64,000 nt of DNA from positions 5,952,001 through 6,016,000 of the forward strand of contig NC_064212.1 in assembly GCF_023101765.2 (NCBI RefSeq). Direction: 5' to 3'. Each line of letters starts with the position of its first letter. Within the stretch, counting starts at the first letter, position 1. Of the stretch, positions 26,989 through 38,481 are shown in pieces. The position numbers were made by a program, and so were the translations under genes. Below the pieces are notes generated by a model. The model did not search any database, was not told the origin of the DNA, and worked only from the letters and a program-made list of their open reading frames with translations. The DNA comes from Spodoptera frugiperda. Taxonomy: Eukaryota; Arthropoda; Insecta; Lepidoptera; Noctuidae.

Positions 26989-29900
26989 TCAGTCTATATC
27001 AAGTTTTCTAAAGGATCCGTCTTCCATGAAGTCGTGGGCTACCGGTGGGCCAAGACGTTTCGACTCATCTGTTCCCAATTGTTCTTCCACTTTCATCCAG
27101 TCATGGTATTGCTTGAACTTACCCACCCAATATTCTGCAAGTTTAATTGTGATAATTTAACATAGATCATACTGGTCACTACATAATATAAAACAAAGTC
27201 GCTTTTTCTGTCCCTATTTCCCTCTGTAAGCTTAAATCTTTAAAACTACGCATCGGATTTTGATGCATTTTTTTTTAATAGATATAGAGTGATTTAAGCC
27301 GAAGGTTTATATATAATACATGCATCATATCACCATTGCACCCATGCGAAGCTAGGGCGGGTCGCTAGTAATTGTAGTAAACTTATATCTGGTTTAAATA
27401 AAAAAAGTAAGAATAATGCTCTTCAATTTACCTGTAAGTTCTGGAATCGAAGGACCGGTTCCACCGTATTCTGGGGGTACTACTTCTTTAGGGATATCTT
27501 CCATCAACTCCTCTTGATTTTTGTGAATCCTCAACTGTAAATATAATAAAAAAAGCTTAGAAAAATATTTTTTATAACATATTTTACTTCATTTTCGTGT
27601 CTAAAATTTGCATTGAAAATAATTACGCTGGTTTCCTCTCTTCCATACACCAGCTAAATTCTTAATTTTAAAACAATAACTGCCGAACACAGTGATATTT
27701 AATGATTACTTAAACTAGTTCTTAATCTTGGTTAACTAAGCATTAAATGATATTGAATGCGGCAGTAATATATTTTCTAAATTAGGCATAGCAAATTAAA
27801 ACAAATGATTACCCTTTGTCTAGCTTTTTCATTTAGAAATCCTTGAATAATTGTGATGACCTTCTCAACACCGGAAGGTAGGTTTATGTGGTGGCTGCCT
27901 TTCAGTCGAAGTGGCATGGAATCCTGAAATAGATCAAAAGTAAATAAGTAATACTGTATCATATAACAATAGATGTTCATTGCTTACTTGTTAAGTCAAT
28001 CAGAAATGGTTTAAGATTTTAAAGGTTAAACAAAATTACAAGAAGCTCCCTTGTTCCCGAAAAGAGTAATTGAGCAAAATTATAACAAATAATAGAAATA
28101 AACCAAACCAAACAATATGGGAAATAAACCAAATCTCTGGCGTTCAGCAATAATTTTCAAGGTCAGTCTTAAAATTGCGAATATCGAACTTAGGAGACCA
28201 ATTACACGGTAATCCAGTTGCAATTTAAGTTGTATTTTACTTATTTTACAGTCCAAATTGGCTTGCATACGTACTTGGCTAACAGCAACCATCTTCTTCA
28301 ACATCGATGGTGTGCCTTGAACGAAGTGAGACATTGTGACTCCCTCGTAATCTGTGACGATCTTAATACCAAATACACAGGCAATATCGTCCTCCAACAC
28401 CATAATCTGGAAAATATAAGATAAAAAATGGAAAACACCATTCATTTAACCATGTTATAAGCAGAGATGCTCGTGAATGTGAGACTTACTTTTCGCCAGT
28501 CGCATTTTAAGGATAGGAAATTCTAAACGATACGATTCGCCAGTCACATTTAATTTCAAATGATAGAAAAATAGAATTGCTACTATCAAATACAAAGAAA
28601 AACCCTTTTTTTACTTTAGAGTCTTGCTTACTAAACACCACCCCGTTCCTGTTCCTGCTTTTCGAGCCGGAGCCCCGGTAACTCCGGTATCATCTATTGT
28701 CATGCCAAAAATTTCGAAATCCGAACTCGAAATCATTGGATTTAGGAATATCAGACCTCTCAACCAACATAGCAGTTACTAAAATAACCTACACACATGA
28801 ACCAGTAACTGTTAAATAAAAGCACGTGTCGTACGTCGGTATGTATGTACTTTGTAATCTGAAGTGTTTTAGTCATCACCCATCAACCTTCGGTTTATCT
28901 ATCATTCAGTAATCACGAAATTAATAAAGCTACCAAGTGCAGCTGTACTGTACTGTACGGTACATTTTTACGCAAAATGTTAAACATTACTTAGTATTTT
29001 GTGACATAAAACGTGCTGAAAGTAGAGATGTGTTCTTTTTCTAAATGATTTTAAGATTTAGGTCGTAAGACCTAATAGTAGCCATCATGATTTTGCTCAA
29101 GAACTGATTAGAAATATTAGAAAAATATTTAGTCTACTACAAAAAGCAAGAAGCCAAGAATTCCAAAATCTTTCTCTGTCCACATAGGTATATAAGGACC
29201 CTAGTAACAACTGGCCTCCCCTGGTCTGATAGAAACTAGGTACTAGACTTGACAAGACTAATGGCTTAATAGTAACCGATCTCAATCAAGAATCCGTTTC
29301 TGACATTCATTGCATAGAGTTTCTATCAAAAACTGAGATTGATACAGAGTTGTTAATTCGCTGTTAGAAGAGAAGAATAATTAAAAAGATAAATAGAAGA
29401 TAAATAATGTTACCTGAACTAAGTAATACAGCATGCACATGATTTCCCCTACATTGTGTTCCGAGGGGTCGTATCTGCCGGCTCGGATGAGCAGCACTCG
29501 AGGACACAGCTTGCCTTTCGGATTTGGTAAGATTAAACATGTTCTGTAATTAGAAGAAATTACATTATTTATCATTTTGAAAAAATACTACTTAACTACT
29601 TGTATTTGTTAGAATTATAATTAAATTAGCTTCTGCCAAGAGCTTCGCCCGCGTTCCGGTGGTATAAAAGATAGTCTATCTGTTATTCCAGACCATAATC
29701 TACATAATCCTGTTTCAAATTTCATCCTAATCAAAAAGCCAAAGATACAATTTTCTTACCCAAGTCTGAAGAATTCCAAAAACTTAGGGTCTGTAGGTAG
29801 GATTCTTCGTGTGATTTCAGGAGCTGTAGTTCTGAGAGTATAGTACAAATCCAACTTCTTCTTAACTCTTTCTAGACTGAACTTACATCCTCTTAAAAAC

Positions 29901-31595
29901 GCTATGAGCCATTGGTCCTCTGTAATATAAACAACATAAATAATAATTTAAGTAAATGTCTATTTTGAACGGAAAATTATTTTTCTGAAATATTTTATTG
30001 CATCACAACCAACATTACAAGGAATACAAAAAGTTTTTGTATTCCGTGATTACTATTATATCCTGATTACTTATTTATTTCCTTATTTTCGCATAGACAT
30101 GAACATATTAAATAACACGACCCGGGTTTTGAAGGATACAGCCATGGTCATACAGAAAATGCAATCTATTATTGGCTCATAAGTCTAATCGAATCTATTT
30201 TAAGAAACTGACTATATTTACATCGAATATTACTCATTTAAAAAACAGTTTGCATAATTATTATGTTCTAGTAAAACCGGTAAAACTACAACAATTAAGA
30301 TTAAGATAGATTAAGGTTATGTATTTAGGCCCTTTTTATAAGGGGGGAAAATCAGACTCTTACTGCCTAAAAACCACCCCGTTCTTATACTACTACTTCT
30401 GATTTATGACCCTGTTCCTGCTCCTGCTTTTCGATGTATTTAGGCCTAGTTTAGATTTTAGTATTCATAAACTGCGTATCAAAATGTTTTCTTACAATAA
30501 GCAATTATTTTTTATTATTTTTATATCTGTTATCATAGTTATAATGTTTAAATTGTAATGAACAATGTCTGTGGCAAACACAGATTAAGATCGAATTTCA
30601 TATAGATAATGTTATCGACTTATTTGTAAGGAAAATAGTCTTAAAACCATTGATATATAAGGTTTATTTATTTATCAATGATTGTAACATCCGTGTACAT
30701 AGAATGAAAGCATTCATGGCAAAAACACCTACTGAATAGGTGTAGTCAGTTAATTGATATTTCATGAGCACGATTCATAGATAACTACTACTTATATCTT
30801 TATATTGCCTTGGTTTTACTGCAAATAAACTGAATGTAGATAAGCTATTAGTTGCTATGAACATCGATCATTGCTTTTAATACTTTTTTGTAAGGGGGAA
30901 AAATCATCCAATATCTTCTCCTGCCTTGGGTGAGGCGAGAGGGAGTGTCAGACTCTTATTGACTAAAAACTACCGAACCGGAGCCTCAGTAAACCCGATA
31001 GGTAGTCCGCAGCTCCGGATTACTTTTGATACTGGATTAGTATTAATTTTTAAACCATCAATGGCTGGATCCGCATGCACATCATGCTTGTCTGCTTCAT
31101 TCTCTTTCTCATGATCCTTTATCAATTAATTTTGTTATTGCTGTTGAGTCTCAACCAGATTATGTTTTAACGTAATCTGGTTCATTGTAATTATTATTAA
31201 ATCTGAAGGCTACACTTCAGTTTACAAGTGTAGGAGTGTAGTATTTGAGATTAGCTCCAGCTAGGTATATAAAACACAAACAAACTCATTGTTACGATGT
31301 TAACTACACTCCTCATTATTTCTTTACACTAACACACTTCAAACTACACCGGTCTAACTAATATATTCAACGTGTTTTGAACTTTGCTACATAAATAACA
31401 AAGTTAAAAATATATTTGAGGGATTTTCATACCTGTTCTTGCTTTCAGGTGTGGTTGTTTGGCAAGCCAGTCCTTCAAATGTTGTAAATCATTGGCTATT
31501 TGCTTTGGGTTCTCGTTCAATTCCTTTTTGGCAATCTCAGCCAATTCTGGTGTCAGTTCACGTATCATTGTGATGTGGTTGATTTCTGTGGACAT
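26989..31595 (-). CDS. CRAL-TRIO domain lipid-transfer protein B (alpha-TTP-like)
   Basis: Seven coding exons: 31595-31433, 29919-29760, 29543-29414, 28406-28275, 27923-27813, 27534-27432 and 27134-26989 (end phases 1, 2, 0, 0, 0, 1). They encode 314 aa ending GSFRKLDID. The N-terminal helical region includes DWLAKQPHLKART and EDQWLIAFLRGCKFSLERVKK. The lipid-binding domain includes MVLEDDIACVFG, EGVTMSHFVQ, LRLKGSHHINLP and PPEYGG (E254). Exon 1 is eight codons longer than in its neighbours: MSTEINHIT precedes a second Met at 31568 (MIRELTPEL) that aligns with the other starts, so either Met could be used. The likely role is cytosolic transport of a hydrophobic ligand, with basic residues (RLKG, KARQR) placed for membrane phosphoinositide contact. 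The ligand is unknown. A candidate noncoding first exon lies at about 32431-32520. Confidence 0.93.
27205..27372 (+). repeat. Retroelement fragment in gene B intron
   Basis: It contains CTTTTTCTGTCCCTATTTCC, AACTACGCATCGGATTTTGATG and ends CATGCGAAGCTAGGGCGGGTCGCTAG. This is the 3' end of a common insect RTE-type or SINE repeat. It is located in the last intron of gene B. Confidence 0.55.
28407..29413 (-). other. Intron 3 of CRAL-TRIO gene B
   Basis: A 1.0 kb intron. At 28602-28690 is a fragment of the SINE-like family (CACCCCGTTCCTGTTCCTGC, GAGCCGGAGCCCCGGTAAC). The rest is AT-rich with nothing recognised. Confidence 0.6.
30332..30433 (-). mobile_element. SINE-like insertion with 13-bp target duplication
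   Basis: The unit carries CTTTTTATAAGGGGGG, AACCACCCCGTTC and CCTGTTCCTGCTCCTGCTTT. The perfect direct repeat ATGTATTTAGGCC flanks it at 30319-30331 and 30434-30446. It is short and probably truncated. Confidence 0.75.
30885..31018 (-). mobile_element. SINE-like insertion with 15-bp imperfect target duplication
   Basis: It starts with a T-run and contains TTCTCCTGCCTTGGGTGAGGC, AGTGTCAGACTCT and GATAGGTAGTCCGCAGCTC, as in the 18599 copy. The flanks are ATTGCTTTTAATACT (30870-30884) and ATTACTTTTGATACT (31019-31033), with two mismatches. Confidence 0.7.
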
Positions 31596-32817
31596 GCGAA
31601 TTTACAACATTTATTTTATTATGTTCGAATACATTGATTAGTGATGCGATAAATACTTTTGTAACAATTTTTATCAAAACTTACACTAGCAGACTACTAG
31701 GAATTTAATAGCTAACAGAGAACACAGTCTACCTTATAGGTATTAAAATTTCACTGAATTGAAAACAGGACACTTTATGCACTACTATACGCTTGAAACA
31801 CTCTGTTACACTGACAAATATCGAGCAATCACAAAACGAATAAATAGTTCTAAGGCCTAAGGAATAAATTGTTTACATGGCCAAATCTCGACTACCGACC
31901 ACTGACCTCCAATAATGTTAATTGTGGTAATTAATAACTAATTATTTATCTATTAGTACTAGATTTCCATCTGCTACTTCTCGTATCTTCACGAACTATT
32001 CATTTCTTAAATCTTCCTCAAGAATCACATCCTCTATTTTTGAGATTGTCACGAACAGACAAGTGGATTTCATAATAAGTAAGAAATTAGTAAAATCTGA
32101 CACTATCTACTATATACCACATCACATTACTAACTATACTACTTAAAACATTTTTACAAAATTGAAAAAAAATACTACTTTGTATTTATGGGCCACAGCA
32201 TTTTCGCAAGCAATAAAATATATTAAAATATAAGATATAGACACATAACCATATGTAATGGGAAAGTACTTAACATCTAGATTTTAAAGATAACGAATAT
32301 TGATTTGATTCACCAAATAATCTAGTTGCTAGGTACAACGCAACAGTGCCTGAATATCAGCAGCATTTTAGGGAACATTTTTTAAGTGTTAAATAGAAAT
32401 GTATAAGGAAAAGTATTACTTAGTACTTACATTGACACCGCATTCGCTGAAAGTGATAGGAAGTGAGGCGATACGTACCTATCGTTCGGTGCACTGTCAG
32501 TACGGCCGTATCGACAAACTGATAAAGCGTTGACTGTTATCACCACCACCGTACCGACACGAAGCCAACCAACCAATATTATCCAATCAGGTGACAAGCA
32601 CAATCTTTGTTCCAGTTCTACTGTAATTACCCAATATCCATGGAATCACAGTTTGGATTGTCAATTGGACATAGAGTAAATACGAATAAAAGTAAATAGG
32701 GCCCGTTGATTGGTGAACACAGTTTCATTCACAATCAACCGCTACTTACTTACTCGTATATTTTATTTAAAAGACACTGGCTCCAATTTTATTATTGCAA
32801 GCTTTTATTTGGTAATC
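31596..32817. other. 5' flank of CRAL-TRIO gene B
   Basis: AT-rich spacer with the candidate first exon of gene B (32431-32520). The LINE begins immediately to the right. Confidence 0.6.
32431..32520 (-). promoter_or_regulatory. Candidate transcription start and noncoding first exon of gene B
   Basis: On the minus strand, an arthropod-type initiator ATCAGTTTG places a start near 32520. About 90 bases downstream, GTCAAT is followed by a strong donor, GTAAGTACT (exon end 32431). The segment is more GC-rich than its surroundings and ends 0.8 kb upstream of the coding start at 31595. The matching acceptor upstream of the ATG is not obvious, so the exon is a proposal. Confidence 0.4.
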
Positions 32818-32944
32818 TTTTTTTTTTTTTTTTTTTTTCTCTGTGTTCATTTGCGATCAGTCACCGACTATGAGCAAATTTGTTAAGCGCGTTGTAGAAT
32901 GCCGAGTGTGCCTCCCAGCGGAGACAGCTACTCATTATAGACAA

Positions 32945-35600
32945 CTAGACCTGGTCTGGTCCTAGGATCAAGTGCCGTTTTAATCGGGTTTTATGCCTGG
33001 CATGTATTAACTGGACTGCTAGATTATTTGGATGATGTTCCAGCCTCCTTTTGTATGTCTCAGTATTGTGTAGGATTTCTTCCTTTACAGTACTGATTTG
33101 CAGGTTCCCGTGTATCTCAGCATTTGTCACAAACCATGGTACACTTGTTATCGATCTTAGAATAACATTTTGTAGTCGCTGTAGGATGTTTATATTGGAG
33201 TCGCTTGCGCTTCCCCACAATTGGACACCATACATCCAGCTTGGTCTTAGTATGCATTTGTAGATCAGGAGTTTATTATCTACAGAGAGTTTGGAGTTTC
33301 GTCCCATTAACCAATACAGGTTTTTGTAGCGGATGTTAAGCTCATCTCTTTTACTTTTTATGTGGTTCTTCCAAGTCATTCGACGGTCCAAATGCATACC
33401 GAGGTATCGTGCGCTGTCGCTGTGGGTTAAGTTTTTGCTGTCGAGAGTGACTGGTGGGCAGTTACCGCGTCTCAGGGTAAATGTTACATGCACCGATTTG
33501 TTGGCACTAGCTTTTATCCTCCATTTATTTAACCAGATGCTAATCTCATCAAGACCCTTTTGTAGCGTTTCCGATGCAGCAACTGGATCTCTATTCCTGG
33601 CTAGAATGGCTGTGTCATCAGCGTATGTGGCGGTTATTGCTCCTGGTACTTCTGGTAGATCCGCTGTATATATAGTGTACAACAGTGGACCAAGTATAGA
33701 CCCTTGGGGGACACCAGCACCGATGCCATGAAACGACGATGTGGAGCTACCCTCTTTGACTTGGAACATTCTTTGTGACAAGTACGACGCCAGTAGTAGG
33801 TAGTAGCTATGAGGAATACTACGTTTGATTTTATAGAGCAACCCACTGTGCCAGACTCTGTCAAATGCTTGCTGGATGTCAAGTTATGCCGATGAGCAGT
33901 ATTCCTTCTCCTCAAACGCATTCCTTATCTCATTGCAGACTCGGTGTACTTGCTCGATTGTGGAATGTTGTTGTCTGAATCCAAACTGATGATCTGGTAT
34001 TGTGTGATTGCTAGCAAGTATGGGCAATATTTTCTCAAACAACTTGGATAGGATGGGCAACAAGCTGATCGGCCGATACGAGGTAACTTCATGAGCTGGT
34101 TTTCCCAGCTTGTGGATCATTATTATTTGAGAAATTTTCCACAGACGTGGAAAATACTGCACACGCAGGATGCCATTAAAGAGAGTTGTTAAAAAGGTTA
34201 CTGCTTTTTTTGGTAGTTCTCTTAGTATCTCCTTTGTTATCAAGTCAAAACCGGGCGCCTTTTTGTCCTTAAGACTCTTTATTATTCTCGACACCTCCGG
34301 AGTTGTAGTTGGTTTTGGTGGTAAGTCCAGCTGCAACGGTTGGCAGAGGGTATCCTCAACGCTCCTCTCAAAATCAACATCGCTACTTTCATTGGGAGTA
34401 AATACTTTAGCGAGATGATCGGCAAAAGCGTTTGCTTTCTGCTGTTGCGTTCTTGCCCACGCATTCAAAGACGATCTTATAGGCGGTTTTGGTACTTGAG
34501 GTTGGTCCAATGTCCTCGTAAATTTCCAGAGCTAATAGTTTGTGGTTGCAGTGGGTGTCAGTGACTCTAGCTTTGACTGCAAGGTTTCCTCAAGAGTACG
34601 TCTTATCTCGACCTTAAGATTTGCAGACGCTTTATTCAGAGCAGTTTTGTCCATTGGATGCCTTGTCAGATGCCAAACTCTTCTTAGACGACGTTTCTCA
34701 AGGATCTGTTGCTTAATTTGAAAGGGTTGATTTGTGGAGACATTATTATTTTTCAGTTCAGGAGTACATTTCCAGCAAGCTTCCTGTATGAGAGATGTTA
34801 TATATTTGGCGGCTTCCTCGATGTTGTCTGGTGTTTTAAGTGCCACGTTTAGCTGGATATTTGCCTCAATGTACTCACGGAATGCCTGCCAGTCTGTTCG
34901 TTTATTGCTGAGTGTGACTTGTGTCTCATATTCTATCAGTGTTGTACTGGCTGTAAGGAACACTGGCGTGTGGTCAGAAGAACTGTCAAGACAGGACTCA
35001 GCTTTAAAATAATGCCTCGAGAGCCCACCTACAATAAAGAAGTCTAGGAGGTCAGGCACCTTGTTTGGATCTGTAGGCCAATAAGTCGGTTCAGAAGCCG
35101 ATATTGCAGTCAAGTGGTTACTGTCAATGCTGTTCTTTAACTGGCGGCCTCTGGTTGTAATAAGCCTAGATCCCCAATGGCTGTGCTTAGCGTTCCAGTC
35201 GCCACCGGCAAGAAATCGTTGTCCAAGAGTCGCGAAGTACTGGTTGAACATAAGCTGGTCTATTTTGTGTTTGGGCGGACATTAGATAGAAGATAAGTTG
35301 AAATATCCACACTTGTCCGTAACAGCGACTGTTGTAGCTTGAAGGTAATCAGCTTTAAATTCGGGCATTAAGTGGCGTTTTATGGACTTTCGAATTATAA
35401 CAGCTGTCCCCGCATGTCCGGTTCCATCTGAGTGGTTTGTAAGATATGTGTGGCAACCGTCAAATTTGATGTTACTGGAACTGGTACAGTGTGTTTCCGA
35501 GACAAGAACTATATCAAGCTTATGTTTATTTATTAGTATTTGCATTTCATCTCTATTTGGCGCAAGACCATTTATGTTCCAAGTTGCTATCTTTAAGGCA
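32945..35600 (-). pseudogene. LINE ORF2: APE-type endonuclease and reverse transcriptase, three nonsense codons
   Basis: One continuous frame is interrupted only by in-frame stops at 35284-35282 (TAA), 34534-34532 (TAG) and 33886-33884 (TAA). The endonuclease part has KIATWNING at the start, then VSETH, GGDWNAKH and SSDHTPVF. The reverse transcriptase has KAPGFDLITKEIL, YRPISLLPILSKLFE, HQFGFRQQHST, GVPQGSILGPLL and the catalytic TYADDTAIL. The protein ends LILGPDQV. An intact product would nick the target and copy the element's RNA. With only three point changes and no frameshift, the copy is fairly young. The frame overlaps the end of ORF1 and shows no nearby ATG. Confidence 0.9.
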
Positions 35601-35601
35601 T

Positions 35602-36986
35602 TTATTTTGTCATCTTGTTGATTAGGGTCGTCAAGAGACCTATCATGGTGCTCATTTGTTGGAAGAGTAGATCGAATTTTTCTGATTGTTTTAAGAGTAT
35701 TTTTTCTATAGAATTACTCAATAAGTAATCCTGTTGGTTGTCAGAAGAATCTCTTCGGATTCTTACAGCCTTCAATTTTTCTGAGTATAATTCCTTGCCA
35801 ACATTTTCTTTGCCAGGTTGGTTAGTCTTTGTCTCTGTGGGTGTTGTCACTTTTGTGCTCTGTTTGTCTATTTGTGTTCTATGAGTGGGTCTGGATGTTT
35901 TACGCGATAAAATTTCTCTATAGACTTCACAACCTTTATAATTGGCTGGATGAGGTCCCTGGCACAATGCGCACATAGCGGGAGTGTTTCGATCGACCTT
36001 TGGACACTCCGATGTTTTGTGGGACTGAGCGCATTTTACACATCGATAGGGCCTCATACAATAATTTTTTGTATGCCCATACTGCTGGCATCTTTGGCAC
36101 TGTACTATGGACTTTTTCTTTCTGGGATCTTCTATGACAACAGCTTGGTGGTAAATGTATTTTATTTCTTTACAGGCCTTATTATTTGGACCTAGCATCA
36201 GATTGACAAAGAAAGTAAAAGTTGGCTTTTTGTCAGAGCCATATTTAGAATTTATGATTTCGCCTACAACGACATTGCCAGTTAATTCGATTTCCTCTTT
36301 TATTGCACTAGGTGGTGTAGAGTGATGTAAGTTTCTAATGACAATTCTATAACACCTGTCTTCTTTTGTATTAAACGTATGGCCAATTAAATGATGTTCC
36401 CGTACCAGTTTAATTAACTTTTTATAGGTTTCAATTGTTGCACTGCTAACTCGTATTTGATTTTTATTAACTACCTTGTAGGTGAAGTCATTTTGTTCGG
36501 TAACAGTTCTCAATAATTCTGTGAGCTTGTTGACATCTTTAACTCCATAGAGTACTATTGGGGGCGGTTTCGATGGCTTTTTTGTTCAACAGCGTCATCA
36601 CTGCCAGTTAGGTCGATATGAAGATCTTTAAACCTATTTGAGGTTGATATTTCAGGTGAACTATCAGACAATTTCTTTCTTTTTGCACCTCTTGTTGTGG
36701 GTATTTGTTGCCAATCTGGAGGCTGTGTACTGATGTTGCTATCACCAGTAAACGTAACTTGGCTGGTCTGGGGTGGCACAGTAGCGGCAGTATCATTTGC
36801 TTTGTTTCCCAATGAAGCGCTTCTTGGTCTCGCCATAAACAAGGCAGGATGAAATGCTTGCTGTATAAATTTTTTCTTTGAAGTACCATTATCTGCTTTA
36901 GAAGCCTGGTTATTTGCTCCTGGACAGTCTTCAGTATCAGGTTTCTCAGGTTGAGAGGAAATATGTTTATGTTTGTTATTTTCCAT
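35602..36986 (-). pseudogene. LINE ORF1: gag-like RNA-binding protein, one frameshift
   Basis: ATG at 36986 (MENNKHKHI). The N-terminal 140 residues are polar. The frame then breaks in a C-run near 36562 (…HRNRP then an early TAG), and the rest (PPIVLYGVKDVNK onwards to MTK and stop at 35602) continues in another frame, so one base has been lost. The C-terminal half has three zinc knuckles, CQRCQQYGHTKNYC (CX2CX4HX4C), CVKCAQSHKTSEC (CX2CX3HX4C) and CALCQGPHPANYKGC (CX2CX3HX6C), the usual jockey/I set. The product would bind element RNA. Confidence 0.9.
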
Positions 36987-38100
36987 AGTATTCCCACGAG
37001 TAGGGTCGATTTAAACAGGTCACACACAGGGTGACGCCCATTCCTGTGTGAAGGCACTTTACAACAATGTGAGCCAGGTCCATTGAGGTTGGCGCTAGGA
37101 ACTGGAATCCCTCCAGCCATTCATCCTATCGGCGCAGTCCTCACCTTAGGATTGGGGTAATTTTATATGGAGTTGTCTTCCCCTTGGTCCGGGCAATGAA
37201 GTCAAGACCCCCAGCCTCACGAGACATGACCGCAAGAGCCGGGTTGTTGGGGTCATTTCCTACCTTCAACAAGGACAAGCTTGTTAGGCTTGCTTGATCG
37301 GGTTATTTACCGCCGCCCAAGACTCGGCGTTGTCGCTCTTTTAGCGGGGACACGTGTAGGGTGAGTCTAGGAATAGATGGTAAATCCTACGGACGCGAGC
37401 AACCTGATCCCCCTTTTTGTAATCGAATTTAAATGTTAATGCTCATTTCAGTTATTTAATCTGTGATGACGGTGTAATGTAGCAGTGGGTACATAATATT
37501 TTAAAGATATTCTGCATGTATATTAACCAGGAGACGCATCACCTGATGGTAAGCAATCGACACCTTCTTTGTTGTCCTTGACAATGACTCTTCAAGACTT
37601 TTTCTCATCTCTTATAAGATTAAATTTTTAGACAAAAATGTCCACCATGCAATAGATATTTTGAAAGTTTTTGGGTAATAATCTGCCCGTATTTCAATCA
37701 GCCAGTCACACCAGTAAGTTTTTCTTTAAAGTGTGTCACTTCCTAATCCAAAACCACATAAATATTCCACTCCTCTATTTCTATTTCGCAACTAACATAG
37801 CCCATTTATCCGAACACTGGACTAAAGGCAATAAAACAAATCTTAATAGTGCTTTAACTGGCTTTATTGTTCATCTTTCAACGTTGTCATAATCTTGTAA
37901 TTGCGGGCGTTTGTTTAAGTGTCTAATTAGCTAATTATACGCCTATTCTTGCTCTTCACTTTATGACTGTAGGGATAGCATCATTAAACGTAACCTTAAC
38001 ATCATGATAATCATGTGTTCTTGTCTAATCATCACACATTTACATTTTTCATAACCAAGAAATCTTCCTTATTGTTCCAATTACAATTTCATGTCACTAT

Positions 38101-38220
38101 TACATTTTGGCCCCCAAAAGGCCGACAACGCACTTATCACACCTCTCGTGTCCATAGGCGGCGGCGATTGCTTACCATCAGGTGATCCGTCTGCACGTTT
38201 ACCGGCTTATACCATAAAAA
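38101..38220 (+). repeat. Dispersed repeat fragment
   Basis: AAAAGGCCGACAACGCACTT, GTGTCCATAGGCGGCGGCGA, TTGCTTACCATCAGGTGATCC and TTTACCGGCTTATACCATAAAAA in order. This is a familiar lepidopteran repeat. Partial relatives lie at 37520-37560 (opposite strand) and about 50578-50600. Confidence 0.55.
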
Positions 38221-38322
38221 TATGTTAGAGGAATATTAATATCTGTCTTATGAGCAGATATAGATATTAATTAGGTACGTAATATATCTGTCAATATATT
38301 TCATAATTTAGACTCTACTACA

Positions 38323-38346
38323 TACTACTACTACTACTACTACTAC
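38323..38346. repeat. (CTA)n microsatellite
   Basis: About eight uninterrupted CTA units in the spacer before gene C. Confidence 0.85.
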
Positions 38347-38418
38347 ACATTATCTATTACTGTTTTTATAGTTGATTTCATAAAAATAAAACGGCGCAGT
38401 ATAGTTTTCTCGAATTAT

Positions 38419-38424
38419 TTTAAT
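38419..38424 (-). promoter_or_regulatory. Possible variant polyadenylation signal of gene C
   Basis: ATTAAA on the minus strand, about 60 bases after the stop at 38482. No canonical AATAAA is seen in the first 150 bases, so this common variant is the best candidate. Confidence 0.4.
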
Positions 38425-38481
38425 CAAATCACATAAGTTTTTTCATAAATCGTACATAATAATATTAGGTACTGTAATACT

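Larger units (their letters stand above)
29920..31432 (-). other. Intron 1 of CRAL-TRIO gene B
   Basis: A 1.5 kb intron with two SINE-like insertions, each with its own target-site duplication (30332-30433 and 30885-31018). No other structure is visible. Confidence 0.7.
32818..37413 (-). mobile_element. Near full-length jockey-like non-LTR retrotransposon (LINE)
   Basis: On the minus strand the order is: 5'UTR (37413-36987), ORF1 gag-like (36986-35602), ORF2 endonuclease-reverse transcriptase (about 35600-32945), a short 3'UTR, and a poly(A) run (T-run at 32818-32838 on the plus strand). Similar 9-10 base flanks, TTTGGTAATC at 32808-32817 and TTTGTAATC at 37416-37424, look like a target-site duplication. 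The length of about 4.6 kb and the three-knuckle ORF1 fit the jockey clade. It sits between genes B and C in the same orientation. The reading frames are broken (see the ORF entries), so this copy is not autonomous. Confidence 0.93.
37414..38481. other. Spacer between the LINE and CRAL-TRIO gene C
   Basis: It holds fragments of a dispersed repeat with GCGATTGCTTACCATCAGGTGA (38101-38220, and in reverse at about 37520-37560), a (CTA)n microsatellite at 38323-38346, and the 3'UTR of gene C. No gene is seen. Confidence 0.6.

Noticed and set aside
34734..35012. 92-codon plus-strand frame
   Set aside because: It is antisense to the LINE endonuclease region.
36608..37120. 170-codon minus-strand frame over the LINE 5'UTR and ORF1
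   Set aside because: It overlaps ORF1 in another frame and lacks gag features. The frame starting at 36986 joins the zinc-knuckle part after a one-base loss.
38310..38350. Possible CRISPR-like regular repeat
   Set aside because: It is a simple CTA microsatellite in a eukaryotic spacer, with no spacer/repeat architecture.
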